Part shown: one piece after another, positions 34,318 through 45,132 of the stretch | Numbering within the stretch: the first letter of the stretch is position 1 | Layout of the letters: each line of letters opens with the position of its first letter | Assembly: GCA_018287875.1 (NCBI GenBank) | Contig: JAGVVL010000013.1 | Coordinates: 2,790,001 to 2,854,000, forward strand | Length of the DNA: 64,000 nucleotides | Reading direction: 5' to 3' | Source: Nigrospora sphaerica | Taxonomy: Eukaryota; Ascomycota; Sordariomycetes; Amphisphaeriales; Apiosporaceae | The notes under the pieces: generated by a model | What the model saw: only the letters and a program-made list of their open reading frames with translations | Database searches by the model: none | Told to the model about the DNA's origin: nothing | Translations under genes and position numbers: made by a program

Positions 34318-35414
34318 GGCGCCCCGGGAGGAGCGAGGAGTCGGGGCGGGTTGGCTCCGGGCCGACCCCGGAACTATGCTGCGTGATAGACTGAAAAAAG
34401 AATGCCTGGGGATGAGGGATAGTGGTTATGGCAAGGACGAGAGTCGCTGATTAACGTAAAGGCCTCATCGGGGTCGCAGGACGCGAGCTATCTTTTATCC
34501 TCGAGCCCCAACTTTCGACTGGACGCATGGTCCTGGTGTTTCTTTGACGTGACAATGCATTGTGACAGGCGTCACGTCGTGGGCTAGCGGGTGTCGGTAG
34601 GAGCGAGACAACACTCTTTTTGTTTCCCTTGGAGGCCTTGAGCGGCCAGCCCCGCGAACTTTATGGGACAATGGCAGGGACCCCAAAGTTCCCAAGCGAA
34701 GGGGGGAAACAAAAAGTGACCTACTCCACTAAAAATGCCTACCTATGTATTTTCGGTGTGTAGTCAATTAACACCAGTCGTTTGAGACTTACTTATATAT
34801 TCAACTTGTATTTACTAGTAATGATCTATTCATTGCGGCGGAATGAAAAGCATCCGGCTTTTTCCACCTATCGAAGTCTTATAAGTATGTAGGACGGGGC
34901 GGATATATGAGTGAAAGGAAAGTAGGTGGGGGTGAGGCAGTTCTTGCCCCCCCGCGCCCCCTTCGCCAAGTGCCAGGAATAGCAAACCCCAAGTAAAACC
35001 GAGTAGGCGGGGGTTCTCCTACAACCCGAGAAGAACGAATCGTATGCCATAGGTATCCTGGTAGGGTAGAGGCAACAGGCCGTCATGGTTGATCAACCTC
35101 GCTTTAAGCACCGCGCCATACCCCTCACTCCCAAAGAACCACCAGGGAGGGCCCCCACACGGTTGGCGGCCCCGAGACGCGACCCTGGGGATGAATCCGA
35201 GATTGCTCGTTTGGGCAAAAGCTGAGCCCACCGTCTTGGCGTTGAAAGCCTGGCCAAGACGGTTCCCACATGACCGCCCCCGTGCGGTTTTAGTTCGCGG
35301 GCGGTGTTGGGCCCAACCAGAGAACCTGAATCAAGGCGCAGTGTTGCGCAGTTGGGACGGAGATGAATATTATTACTTTTTATGATACATTCAGTTCGCC
35401 GGAGCACCGGGCCA
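34318..35414. other. Intergenic gap with an AT-richer patch
   Basis: From about 34730 to 34880 the sequence becomes clearly richer in A and T, with many TA steps, than the rest of the window. The remainder is ordinary. No gene seen. Confidence 0.5.
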
Positions 35415-36389
35415 TCACTGCTTCAGCGAGTCGACATATTCCTTCACTAGGTCCTCGGCATTCTTGTCCCGGACCAGGCCCAGGCGGTCGGGCGTGGTGG
35501 GGTCGAAGTCGCGCGGCCAGCTGCGCAGGATGCGCTCGAGCTCGGGGTCCGTCTCCTCGCGCAGCAGGGCGAGCTTGTCGGCGCCGCCAATCTTGCCGAG
35601 CGCGTCCATGAGCTCCTGGACGCTGGCCGAGAGGCCGGGGAAGTTGATGTGGCGGATGTGGCGGGGTAGGGCGTCGCTCGGCAGCCGTAGCACGCGGACG
35701 AGGTTCTCAATGGTGCCGCTGGGCGAGCAGATGTAGGAGCGGAAGGACCGGTCCTTGAGCGGTAGCACGCAGACCTCACCCTTCATGGGTTCGCGGATCA
35801 TGCCCGACAAGAAGGACGAGGCGGCGTGGGAGGGGGCGCCGGGCCGCACCACCAGCGTCGGGAAGCGCACGATGAAGGCGTCGATGAAGCCCTTGCGGTG
35901 CATGTCGTTGATCATGACCTCGGTCAGGTACTTGTGCGCGCCGTACGTGCCCTCGGGCGTCGGCGTCACGCTGTCTGTCACCATGGGCGGCAGCGGCTGT
36001 CCGTACACGGCCTGGGAACTCGAGTAGACGACGCGCACGCCGGGGCTGCTTTGCCGCAGTGCGAGCAACAGGCCGCGGACGCTCTCGACGTTGACCTTCA
36101 TCGACAAGTCGTAATTGGCCTCGGAGCCGGCCGACATGATGCCGTGGAAGATGAAGATGGCGTGGAGCGGTTGCGCCGCGTCGAGGAGCGACTTGACAAA
36201 GGCCGGGTCGCAGATGTCGCCCTTCATACAGACGGTATTCTCGGGGTGCTTGGCGCGCTTGGGCACCGTGGGCTCGACAATGTCCGTCATGATAACGCGG
36301 TATCCATCGTTCAGTAGCCTCTCGGCCAGCATAGGCCCTATGAGGCCACCGGCACCGGTGACGATGATGTTCTTAAGGTCGGACGACAT
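35415..36389 (-). CDS. Extended short-chain dehydrogenase, D-erythronate dehydrogenase (DenD)-like NAD-dependent epimerase family
   Basis: Single exon, 324 residues, start at ATG 36389. An N-terminal Rossmann fold has TGAGGLIGPMLAERL (TGxxGxxG NAD site) followed by the acidic residue of MTDIVEP that selects NAD. The catalytic set is visible as YSSSQAVYG (Ser) and YGAHKYLTE (YxxxK). The stretch HGIMSAGSEANYDLSMKVNVE and the RFPTLVVRPGAPSHAASSF segment match the DenD-like branch of nucleoside-diphosphate-sugar epimerase relatives. In bacteria DenD oxidises D-erythronate in a sugar-acid pathway; in fungi the substrate is not established, so function beyond an NAD-dependent dehydrogenase or epimerase is inference. 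No targeting signal seen; probably cytosolic. Confidence 0.88.
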   Translation of the reverse strand: MSSDLKNIIVTGAGGLIGPMLAERLLNDGYRVIMTDIVEPTVPKRAKHPENTVCMKGDICDPAFVKSLLDAAQPLHAIFIFHGIMSAGSEANYDLSMKVNVESVRGLLLALRQSSPGVRVVYSSSQAVYGQPLPPMVTDSVTPTPEGTYGAHKYLTEVMINDMHRKGFIDAFIVRFPTLVVRPGAPSHAASSFLSGMIREPMKGEVCVLPLKDRSFRSYICSPSGTIENLVRVLRLPSDALPRHIRHINFPGLSASVQELMDALGKIGGADKLALLREETDPELERILRSWPRDFDPTTPDRLGLVRDKNAEDLVKEYVDSLKQ

Positions 36390-37379
36390 TTTCCGTGTTT
36401 GCTTTTGCCTCGTGCTTGATGTGAATTATGGATGGCCCAGCCCAGTTCATGACCAGAAGGGGACCCGGGGGAATTTATACCATGGGCGTCTTCCATCTCG
36501 GGGGCAGCTTTACCTTGAACAAGTTGCCCCTCTCGTGACACGCCGGTGCTCGACTATGGGGTCGGCCGAGTGTGGAGGGGGCTAGTCGCGTCTCGCGCCT
36601 AGTGCATGCGGAGAGATATTTGACTCCAGATTCGAGTTACCGAACCGCGACCCGCCTATGGATTTGTCGTCTCATCGCCGGGTATGAACGGGCACGAGTA
36701 TACACTACAGTCAGTACCTTTGATCCCCATCCGGCCTCGTTCGGCGTCTCATGTCTCATTCGGAAGCCAACCTTAGGAGGGGATATATCCGAACCAGACC
36801 AGCCAATTGCGTCAGCCAAGAAGTACTCAGGTGATAAGTGCACCCACCACACATGCCCCAGTGGTTTGCCTGCCTGAGCACCGCGTGTCGGTCTGTGTGG
36901 GGTTTGGAAACGTAAAGCTTCCGATGGCGGGCGTCCTTTTTCTCTTCGTGGTCGTAGTTTGACGGTTTCGTCTGCAGGAGCTGACGAAAACGGGTTGACA
37001 ACCAATATACTTCTTAGCTGCATATCTTTGTATCCCCATGCTCTTGCCCGTTGTGCTCTGGGCAGCAAAAAGTTCCAATGGGCAAGCCCGCGCTGCTTGA
37101 ACTCACCTCGAGGGCGTGCGCGCACCTTCAAAACACCCCTGCTACTGACACTTTATAGACCACGGATCGCATGCCCGTCTCTAGAGCAACCTGGCAATTG
37201 GAGCGAACTTGACGGGAAGATAAGGCGGCCACAGTCGCTCGGGGCGCGCCGGACGGCATCTTGATCGCGCCAAGCTTCCGAACGCTACACCAACTGCTGG
37301 TGGGGAAGAGAGATCAAGGCTCGATTAGGGGAGCCCGTTCACGGCGCCGACCAACGGCACCGCGGTTGATAGGCGAGCG
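36390..37379. other. Divergent intergenic region between the dehydrogenase and formyltransferase genes
   Basis: The two flanking genes are transcribed away from each other, so both promoters should be here. No coding frame or repeat stands out. Confidence 0.55.
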
Positions 37380-39109
37380 ATGGCATCTGTTGCTCGGTTA
37401 GCCAGGGCTGCAGGCCGGGCAGCATCGTCCGGCCCGGCCAAGAGGATACCGGCCTTGCCCGTCTCGAGAAGCTGCAGTTCAAGAGCCTGCCGGTCATCCC
37501 CCGTCATCTCTCCGGCGACTGCTAGTCGCGTATCGTCGTGGCGTGGCTTTACTTCGAGTGGACTTCGGCGGCAGGAGAAGCCGGGACGTCAGTCCAAGTC
37601 CTTCGAGGAGCCCGTAAATGGCAAACCAGAGCCGCTGCGTATCCTGTATTGTGGCTCAGATGATTTCTCCATTCCGCCCCTCGAGGCTCTTTGGAACGAA
37701 CATCGTCGAAACCCGGAGGGGATCGAGAAAATCCAGGTCTTGGTACGGCCCGGAAAGCCAACGGGGAGGGGGTACAAGACCATTCGCGAGCGTGAGTTAG
37801 GCGCCCGCGGGGCTTCGTCGGCCCGCCCTTGAGACCGAGGGAGGAGGATAGACAAGACCGGAGAGTCCGGCTAATCGATGTGTAGCACCCCTCAAGAATC
37901 TGGCGGTGAAACTAGGCCTGGAAGTCATCGAGAGAGATACCTTCACCGGCTGGCAGGTACGTTGTTCCGACAGCTGGGATTCTTGCGTGGCCCCGACGCC
38001 GCCGTGGCAAGGCACAAGCTCAGATTCGTTTGCAGATGCCCCCTGACATCAACCTGATCGTAGCCGTTTCTTTCGGACTCAAGGTGCCCAAGAGGCTGCT
38101 CACACAGGCCAAATACGGTGGGCTCAACCTGCACCCTTCGATGCTGCCGGACCTGCGGGGCCCGGCCCCGCTCCACCACGCGTTGCTGCTGCGGCGCGAG
38201 ACGACGGGGGTGACACTGCAGACACTGCACCCCGAAGAGTTCGACCGAGGCGAGATCCTGGCCCAGACGCCTCTGAACAGCCAGTGGGCCATACCGCCGG
38301 ATGCCACCGTACCGTCGATGGTCAGGGCCCTGTCCGGCATTGCGGCCGAGATGCTCGTTGACAGTCTACGGAAGGGGTTGCATACGGAGTCAGCCGACGC
38401 CAAGGGCCGCGGATGGCTGGATCGGGTCGCTCCGGCGGCCCAGCCGCTCCTCGCCGTCGCCCCGAAAATAAAGCCCGAAGACCGCCGGCTCGTCCCGCTG
38501 GACGCGAGCTTCCCGGAGCTCGACGTGGACGACGTGGCCGTGCGGCAGCGCGTCCTTGGGCCCCTCTGGTTCGTGACCCACGCCGGCTCGCAACGCGTCA
38601 TCATTGACGAAGCTTCCCTCGAACCGATGCCGCCCTTCCTGGCCTTGACGTCGAGGTCCGGCGGTCTCGATGAAGACTGGAAGCCCATATCGGACGACGA
38701 AGCCGCCGCTCCTTCTCGAGGCGAGCCTGACGAAGCATGGCCGCCGCGCGTTGCCCGTTTCCATCGCTGCAAATCACTCGCAAAGACGGACACCCAGAGT
38801 CGGGAGCACGATGTTTGGTTCTTCACCACGGAGAGCGGGCATTTGTATCTCATGAACACGCCGAAAGAGGCCGAACCGGGGTGCTTTCTTGTCGTGGGCC
38901 TGAGAATCCTCAGGCTGAAGATTGCGGGTTCCCCCTCCGGGGGGGCCAATGCCATTTTCAAACAGCTCCCTGTCTCCGACGAAGGCTTCAAGGAGACACA
39001 GGCACACTACGCTGAAACATTCGAGCGCCGGCTAGTGCCTACAGAACCAGCTGTCAGTCCGGTCCGGCCCAAGTACGAATATGTGCCTATTCGTGGAAAT
39101 GATTCTTGA
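37380..39109 (+). CDS. FMT1: Mitochondrial methionyl-tRNA formyltransferase
   Basis: Adds a formyl group from 10-formyl-tetrahydrofolate to initiator Met-tRNA in mitochondria. Exons 37380-37791, 37886-37956 and 38036-39109 give 518 residues. The first 60 or so residues are rich in Arg, Ser and Ala with no acid, as expected for a mitochondrial presequence. The formyltransferase core starts at LRILYCGSDDFSIPPLEAL and continues through ERDTFTGWQ (exon 2) to GGLNLHPSMLPDLRGPAPLHHALL, carrying the conserved Asn-His pair, and GVTLQTLHPEEFDRGEIL with the catalytic Asp. The C-terminal domain contains a long Ser/Glu/Asp-rich insert (about residues 355-410), which helps make this protein longer than the roughly 400-residue yeast enzyme. 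Confidence 0.92.
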
Positions 39110-39561
39110 TCGAGCCGTGGCGTATCGGGCGGAAGCCATCATGTACGAGCATAATAGCCATAAGACGGGCATCCCAAGGAGCATCCACATTCGGCGGAAC
39201 AGCAGCATATGCCACGATATGGCAAATGTTGAACTCCTATGGAACCACCTATCACGCGTGAACAAACGTCTAGGCAATGCAGATTACAAGGTCAATTGGT
39301 TCTATTTCATGTCGAGCCAAGGCCTTTTGGCGTATTGTAATGTTACATTAGTGAAGCCCCTAATCACCATACACAGGGTAAGCTTGCCGCCACACGCTCA
39401 ACCCAAGAAGAGATCTTGCTCATATCTCATGATCGTTTGTCTCGACCGGCACAGCCCAATTCACCGCGGATGAGGAGCCTGCAAGAGATGGCGTTTCCTA
39501 TGTCCCCGCGTCGTACACTGGGTGGGGATAGGGCCTATATGCCCCGTGCCGACTCAGCGCT
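39110..39561. other. Gap between convergent formyltransferase and hydrophilin genes
   Basis: Two 3' regions; nothing else seen. Confidence 0.55.
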
Positions 39562-40361
39562 CTACATGCTTTTGTGCTCCTTGTCATCGAACGAACTGCC
39601 GGCGCTCGAAGAGCTCTCAGTCTTGGTGAGCATGTCGTCCTCCTCGACCTCGGGGCCGTGGAGGCTCTCCTCGAAGACGGGCTCAGGCTCGTTGACCTCG
39701 AACTTGGTCTTGAAGTCATGGAGGTGGTTGGAGTAGCCGCTGCTGTTGGATCGGCGGCGGGCATTGGTGAACTTGAACTGCTCGTCGACAATCTCCTCGC
39801 CCGGCGGGCCCCTGGGAGTGTGAGCAACGCGTCACGTGGCCGGATGGATAGAACTGCGTGCCAGGCGGGAAGACGAGTCGATCGCGGGGCAAATCAACGA
39901 GAGAGCAAAGCAACGACTTACCAGTTGCCACGGCCACCTCCGTTCTTCTTCGTCTTCTTGGGGTCAACACCGTCGAAGCCGCTCTTGGCGAAGAACTTGG
40001 GAAGATTCTCATGGGGGACGGCTGTGCCCTCGGCCAGGCCGGCGTGGTCCTTCTCGTTGTACTTGTGAGATCGAGTCACTGGAAAATGTGGCACCGCGTC
40101 AGTTTATCTGGTACGTATACACGTGACCAAGCCAGGAAAGGGGCGGGGTAAGAACCCTTCGGCATGATGAATTGGGGTTAAGTAAAGGGCACGGCACAAG
40201 GCAGTGGATGAGACGAAAGGGCATCGACAACGCCGTTATAAGGATTGGACAGCGGGAGGTTAAGGTTGCTGGAGGCTCAAGGGAAAGCGAAAGGACTCTT
40301 GGGATGACCAGGCGGGGCGGAGCCAAAAGAAGGTGACGCAACAGGACCGTCAGGACTTACT
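39562..40361 (-). CDS. STF2/TMA10-like hydrophilin with an intron-split start codon
   Basis: Small, very polar protein of 135 residues related to yeast Stf2 and Tma10, which are linked to F1Fo-ATP synthase regulation and desiccation tolerance. Coding parts: base 40361 (A), then 40078-39922, then 39811-39562. A 282-nt intron (40360-40079) with donor GTAAGT, branch AAACTGACG and acceptor TTTTCCAG joins the A to TG, so the ATG exists only in spliced RNA. The product begins MTRSHKYNEKDHAG, in line with the MTRTNKW start of yeast Stf2. The family core is GGGRGNWGPPGEEIVDEQ, formed across intron 2 (39812-39921). The rest is acidic and Ser-rich. An alternative ATG at 40165 would need a poor GTTCTT donor and is less likely. 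The 5' leader exon, C/T rich, extends upstream of 40361. Confidence 0.82.
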
Positions 40362-41212
40362 GTTGGATGGCTGGATGGCGAGATGAGTGAGATGATGTGT
40401 GGATGTGAGAGCAGTATTGGTTGGAAGATATGGCAACAGGAGATGAAAGAAGGTGAGTGGGTCGAGAGGATGATAGAGGAGAACAGGTGATGATACAGTT
40501 GGGTGTTTCGGAGTGAGGAGAAGGGTTGGAAGATGGAAACGAAAGATCAGGAACAGAGTCGAATCGCGTTTGGGGTCGGGTGATTGATATGGGGGAGCCC
40601 CAAGGGACACCAAGAACGAAGAAGGTGGGGGGTATCGGCGTTGCTTTCTTTGGACGGAGGGGGGAACGGACGGAGGGGATGATGGGATGGGCGGGATGAG
40701 AGGTCGTCCCTATTAGTCTCCAATCTAGGCTGCCAAGAGCGGAAGACAGGCAGTTATGTAGGCTGGGGAGGTACTGCAGCTACGGGTGTAGGCAGGAAGT
40801 AGGTTGAGGTGACGGGATGCACACGGTGATTGTTAGTGGTGTAAGTCGACTTGGGGGGCGGAGAGTTGGGGTCGCGGCACTAGCAGATGGAGGAATGATG
40901 ATGGTGTGTGGTGGTGGTGGTAGAGGTGGTCTTGGAAAGAGAACTTGGAAGCTGTTGCTGAAGCAGATAAGTTTGGCGATGACCGGCGGGAAGCCCCCCC
41001 TCTTTATCGGCATTGGCCAATGGAGGGGTGTTGGAAGCATGGTGCATGAATGACATCTATCCGCTCGTTGTCCTCTCAATCCAGGGAGGTACCAGTGTTT
41101 GGTCGTCAACGTGGAGGTCAATGGATCGAGGCATGGAATGAAGCTCTGCCGTCCCGGGTTCATGGGGAACACCCGCAACGGTGGGGTGGGCGGCGCTTGA
41201 ATGGGGCAATTT

Positions 41213-41224
41213 GGGGGGGGGGGG
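41213..41224. repeat. Run of 12 G
   Basis: Uninterrupted homopolymer in an intergenic region. Confidence 0.8.
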
Positions 41225-43245
41225 TTTGCCAGGGAGTCGCGTGACCAGTCGTGCAACCTCATCTGATCATGGCGCGGGAGGCTGCGAAGACGAGGTACCC
41301 ATCAATCCCAATACTGTGAGGTATGGATGTCCACAGTGCCCCGGGGAGACGGCCTTGGCTGGACTACCTATGTACCTACGTACTTCCTCCAGCTACGAAT
41401 ATCCCCCTGCCCAGCACCGGCTGTTCTATTGAATGCTACGATGCACCTGCCGCCTCCCCTTCTCAACGGCTGGGCCCGCCGCAAGCCTGGCTCTCTGATT
41501 CCAGCCACGTTGGCCCTTGATGGTACCAGGTGCGCCAATTGTCTGCGGTTTGGGGCCTGACTGCACCGTCCCTACGGACCGCAGTGGAGGGATGAATAAC
41601 GTACACAGTAGTGAAGGGGACGGCATCGGGGCCTCGTGACTTGTCATGGCGGGGGTTTTCGGTGCATGGCGTAAGGGGAAGAAGGAAGGGAAGAGCAAGC
41701 TTATTTGCGTACACGTAATCCCCCAGCAAACCAAGCTTGCGCCGCAAGTCCATAGTTTCTGTTTACGCTTGCGAACGAGCCGTTTCATTGATGGGTTATT
41801 GGTGGCGGGGTATCCTATCAGCAGCAACAGCAACCTCTCAGCGGGGGCATCCGGCCGTTACGAATACCAACCGGTGCGCCTGTTGGTGATGAGGATTGGC
41901 ACGACTGCGTTCTTGCTGGCTCCCGCCGCGATGAGTTCAATGATGTTTTGGTTGTTGACAAACAGGACGATAGGGCCCTGAAAAAAAAACAGGCATTGCA
42001 ATCTAGGTTTCCTTGAGCTTCCGGGGCGTGTCCGGGCATTGCGTGTGATGCAGTCCTGGACGCAAGAAACGAAGCTTCTCAGGCACCCTCGAACGTCAGC
42101 TACGCGGGGAAGTGGGCCGCGCTAGTACTGTACGATGTCCCACGATGCGGTTACCGACTTACGTACACATGTACTTACATGTAACCCCCTGCTCCCGACG
42201 CTCCCCGGCAACTGCAACGACACCCATTTCTTCGTCCCTGCTTGCCCGCCTCTACACCTGCAAGGACTGCTGCCTTCTCTGCAACTCTGCTTAGCGGTCT
42301 GCCAGCCGGAAAGGACGGGGTTTTACTCCTCCCTAGCTGACCTCCTTACTAAGGTAGAACCACCCCGCGGCGGCAATGCTAGGCTGGCCCAGGCAAAACG
42401 CATTGACGGACGCTGCCAGTAACTCGCTCATCGTGCAGGTCGCAACAGATGGCAGCGGTATTAAATAGCGACGGCGTGCCCCATTCTCCAGATCGGCTGA
42501 CTCGCTCGCCGAAACGGATCGAATGGGACCAATCGTTGGCGAGCAATTTCTGCTGTGTACGTGGTATCGCATCGTCGAGACTCATCATTCAAGGCCCCAA
42601 TCACGTAAGTGCGGGCGTCGCCAGAGTTCAATGATTCCCTGCGGCTAGTACCTCCCACTTCCACCCCTTCCGAGAATGGAAGAGAAAGAGGGGTCCAGGC
42701 CGGCCGTCGATGGGGAGGAATCCGAGCCTGAGCCCGAGCCTGACCCTCGTGGCTGGGGAATAGAGTGGAAGTTTGCCGCTTAGTCACTCGCCCCGCGGGC
42801 CATGCATCTTTCGCCTTGCCCCGGTAATGACAACGTGAGCAATACAGGCTTGTTTGCCGCAGCGCACGTCTTCGCTCCCCGCCGCCGCCGACATCGGATC
42901 TGATAAGGGATTCCAGAGATGCGTCCCTTGGGGGCCAAATTTCTGCAGTCGAAAAGCTAGAGGGGTCGCGACCCAACATCCGCTCCGCTCCTCTGGCTGG
43001 CTATTTGTAAGCAATCTGATTCGCTGTCCCAAGTCTGCTGTGACGTTTGTAAGTAGGTTCGTTTTAAGCATTTCCCCGGCCTGCGTTTGCGTTGCGCCGC
43101 TCGCTCTTATCGTGAACGCTTGAAAATACAGACCCCTCCATTTTCACGTTCTGCCCCTCCATCTCTGGTCGAGACCCAAATCCGCGCCCTGCCACCCTCG
43201 TAATCTACTGTTGTTGCCATCCCCCCTCCATACGGTCGCCTCAAT

Positions 43246-43254
43246 ACGACGACG

Positions 43255-43286
<32 letters not shown>

Positions 43287-43287
43287 A
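43246..43287. repeat. ACG/ACGGCG trinucleotide repeat in the DRE2 leader
   Basis: About fourteen trinucleotides, mostly ACG with two GGC-type interruptions, ending about 95 bp before the DRE2 start codon. Confidence 0.8.
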
Positions 43288-43381
43288 ATAGGCGCCACAC
43301 GAAAGTGCCAGAATTTTCCGCCGCCAGCTCGTGCGACTTCAGCCCTCCCCCCTTCCCCCTTGCCCAAGCCGACCGTCCACC

Positions 43382-44483
43382 ATGTCGCCCGCCACGGTCA
43401 CGATAGACGCCACGGACGACTTTGTCGCTCCCTCGGCCCCGAACCCCCAGAATGGCGCGGCGGCCGCCCGGACCCTGCTGCTGGCCCCGCCGTCCATCGC
43501 GAGCCACGAGGAGAAGCTGCGCGAGGTGCTCGCGGCGCACGACCGCGCCGTCACCGACCTGCAGATGCTTGACCGGCTCTCGGCGGGCCTCGTCTCGCTG
43601 CCCGCCGCCACGTACGACCTGATCCTGGTGCTGGCCGACGCCGACGGCACGCGGGCCGAGTCGTCGCGGCTGCTCGACCGCCACGTCTTTGGCCGCATCG
43701 TGCCCGCCCTCCGCGTCGGCGGCCAGCTGCGCGCGCAGGACGGCTCCCTGACCCCCGGCGCCGGCGGCCCCGATGCCCGCGAGGCCGTCCTCGCCGGCCT
43801 CGTCGCCGCTCCCGACGGCTTCGCCCGCGCCCCCGACGCCGACGAGGCCGCCGTCCCCCTCAAGCTTGGCCTCGGCAAGAACAAGAACAAGAAGAGCGCC
43901 GCCGGCCCCGCCGTCGACAGCGTCACGGTCCGCCAGGCCGACGGCGCCGACGCCACCCTCGACATGAAACCGCCCGCGCCGAAGCCGGCGGGCGTCGGCT
44001 TCGTGGATTTCAGTGACGACTTCGATGTGCCCGACGACGACGACTTGATTGACGAGGACACCCTGTTGACCGAGGAGGACCTGAGCAAACCCCTGGCCAT
44101 CCGTGAGTTTCCCAGCCTACCACCACACCCTTTGGGCGTTGAGGGAGGGGGCCGCGTTTACTAACGACGCCATAGCCGCCGAGTGTGTACCGAGAGTGGG
44201 CAAGCGCCGTCGCGCCTGCAAAGACTGCACCTGTGGCCTGGCCGAGAAGCTGGCGGCCGAGGACGCCAAGACGCGGGCGCAGGCTGACTCCCAGCTGCAG
44301 GCCATGAAACTGGACGCCGACGACCTCAACGAGGTCGACTTCACCGTCCAGGGCAAAGTGGGCTCGTGCGGCAACTGCTCGCTGGGCGACGCGTTCCGCT
44401 GCGACGGCTGCCCCTACATAGGCATGCCAGCCTTCAAGCCCGGCGAGGAGGTCAGACTTCTGAACAACGATGTTCAGCTCTAG
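43382..44483 (+). CDS. DRE2: Cytosolic Fe-S cluster assembly protein DRE2 (anamorsin/CIAPIN1)
   Basis: Electron-transfer component of cytosolic iron-sulfur cluster assembly; takes electrons from the diflavin reductase Tah18. Exons 43382-44102 and 44176-44483 give 342 residues. The N-terminal part is a degenerate methyltransferase-like domain, followed by a flexible linker and the acidic [19 protein letters not shown] segment. The C-terminal CIAPIN1 domain holds both cluster sites: the first with ECVPR...ACKDCTC and the second [15 protein letters not shown], a CX2CX7CX2C motif. The intron must be removed to place the first Cys of the domain. The protein ends [12 protein letters not shown], typical for the family. 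Third codon positions are extremely G/C rich in exon 1. Confidence 0.95.
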
Positions 44484-45132
44484 ACGGCGGGGGTGGGCGT
44501 TGTACGACGACCGGGCTCCCATGGGCTCGAATGATTGGGTTTGGAGTTTTCTTCGTCATCATGACTACTTAGTAGAACAGCATAGGAAAAGCATGTGATA
44601 TCCCGGGACATTGATACCCCCCAATCAATCCAACATACTGTTGATTTTTGTCCCTTTTCGGTCTACAGGCAAGCGAGCCGGCACATTTTTGTTTCTCTTA
44701 GGAGTGACATCCGTGTAGCTAGCTATAGGCAGCATGTGACCTCGTTGCGCAATTTCGGCGCCTACTCCAACATCAAATGTCCGTTTCCATAGCCAGCAAG
44801 TCGATGACGTGTGAAGAATATGCTACTATTCACAGTAGGTTCAGTGGCCAAACTCCCAGGCCACGAACATGTTTAAAGCCGGCCCCTGAAAAGCCACCGG
44901 TCGACGTTCGTCGTCTGATAGGAGTGCTGCGACGTATCGTATTTTTCCCCTCACGCTCTGGGCCGTATTCTTCACGCGTGTCCCCAACGCATGCCAGTCT
45001 CCTTCTCCTCTTTTGCTTACCGGAAGGTGTTATTCTCTCGGGCAAGGACTCTGCATCTACAACCGCAAAATAACCCGGAGTGTTTTGCCCCAAAAGGTGG
45101 CAACCAGGCAGCTGCATTCCGCTAGAGCGGGC
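44484..45132. other. Gap between convergent DRE2 and coiled-coil genes
   Basis: Expected 3' regions of both; I see no gene. Confidence 0.55.

Larger units (their letters stand above)
40362..43381. other. Three-kilobase divergent region between the hydrophilin and DRE2 genes
   Basis: The left few hundred bases are purine-rich on the plus strand (pyrimidine-rich in the hydrophilin sense) and probably hold its leader exon and promoter. A run of 12 G lies at 41213-41224. An ACG repeat lies just before DRE2. Despite its size I can support no gene here; a non-coding RNA cannot be excluded. Confidence 0.5.

Noticed and set aside
38020..38991. 323-codon minus-strand frame
   Set aside because: Antisense of formyltransferase exon 3, which carries the HPS-LP and Asp motifs.
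39562..40165. Hydrophilin start at ATG 40165
   Set aside because: Would need a GTTCTT donor or a very short intron; the split ATG with a perfect GTAAGT donor gives the family N-terminus.
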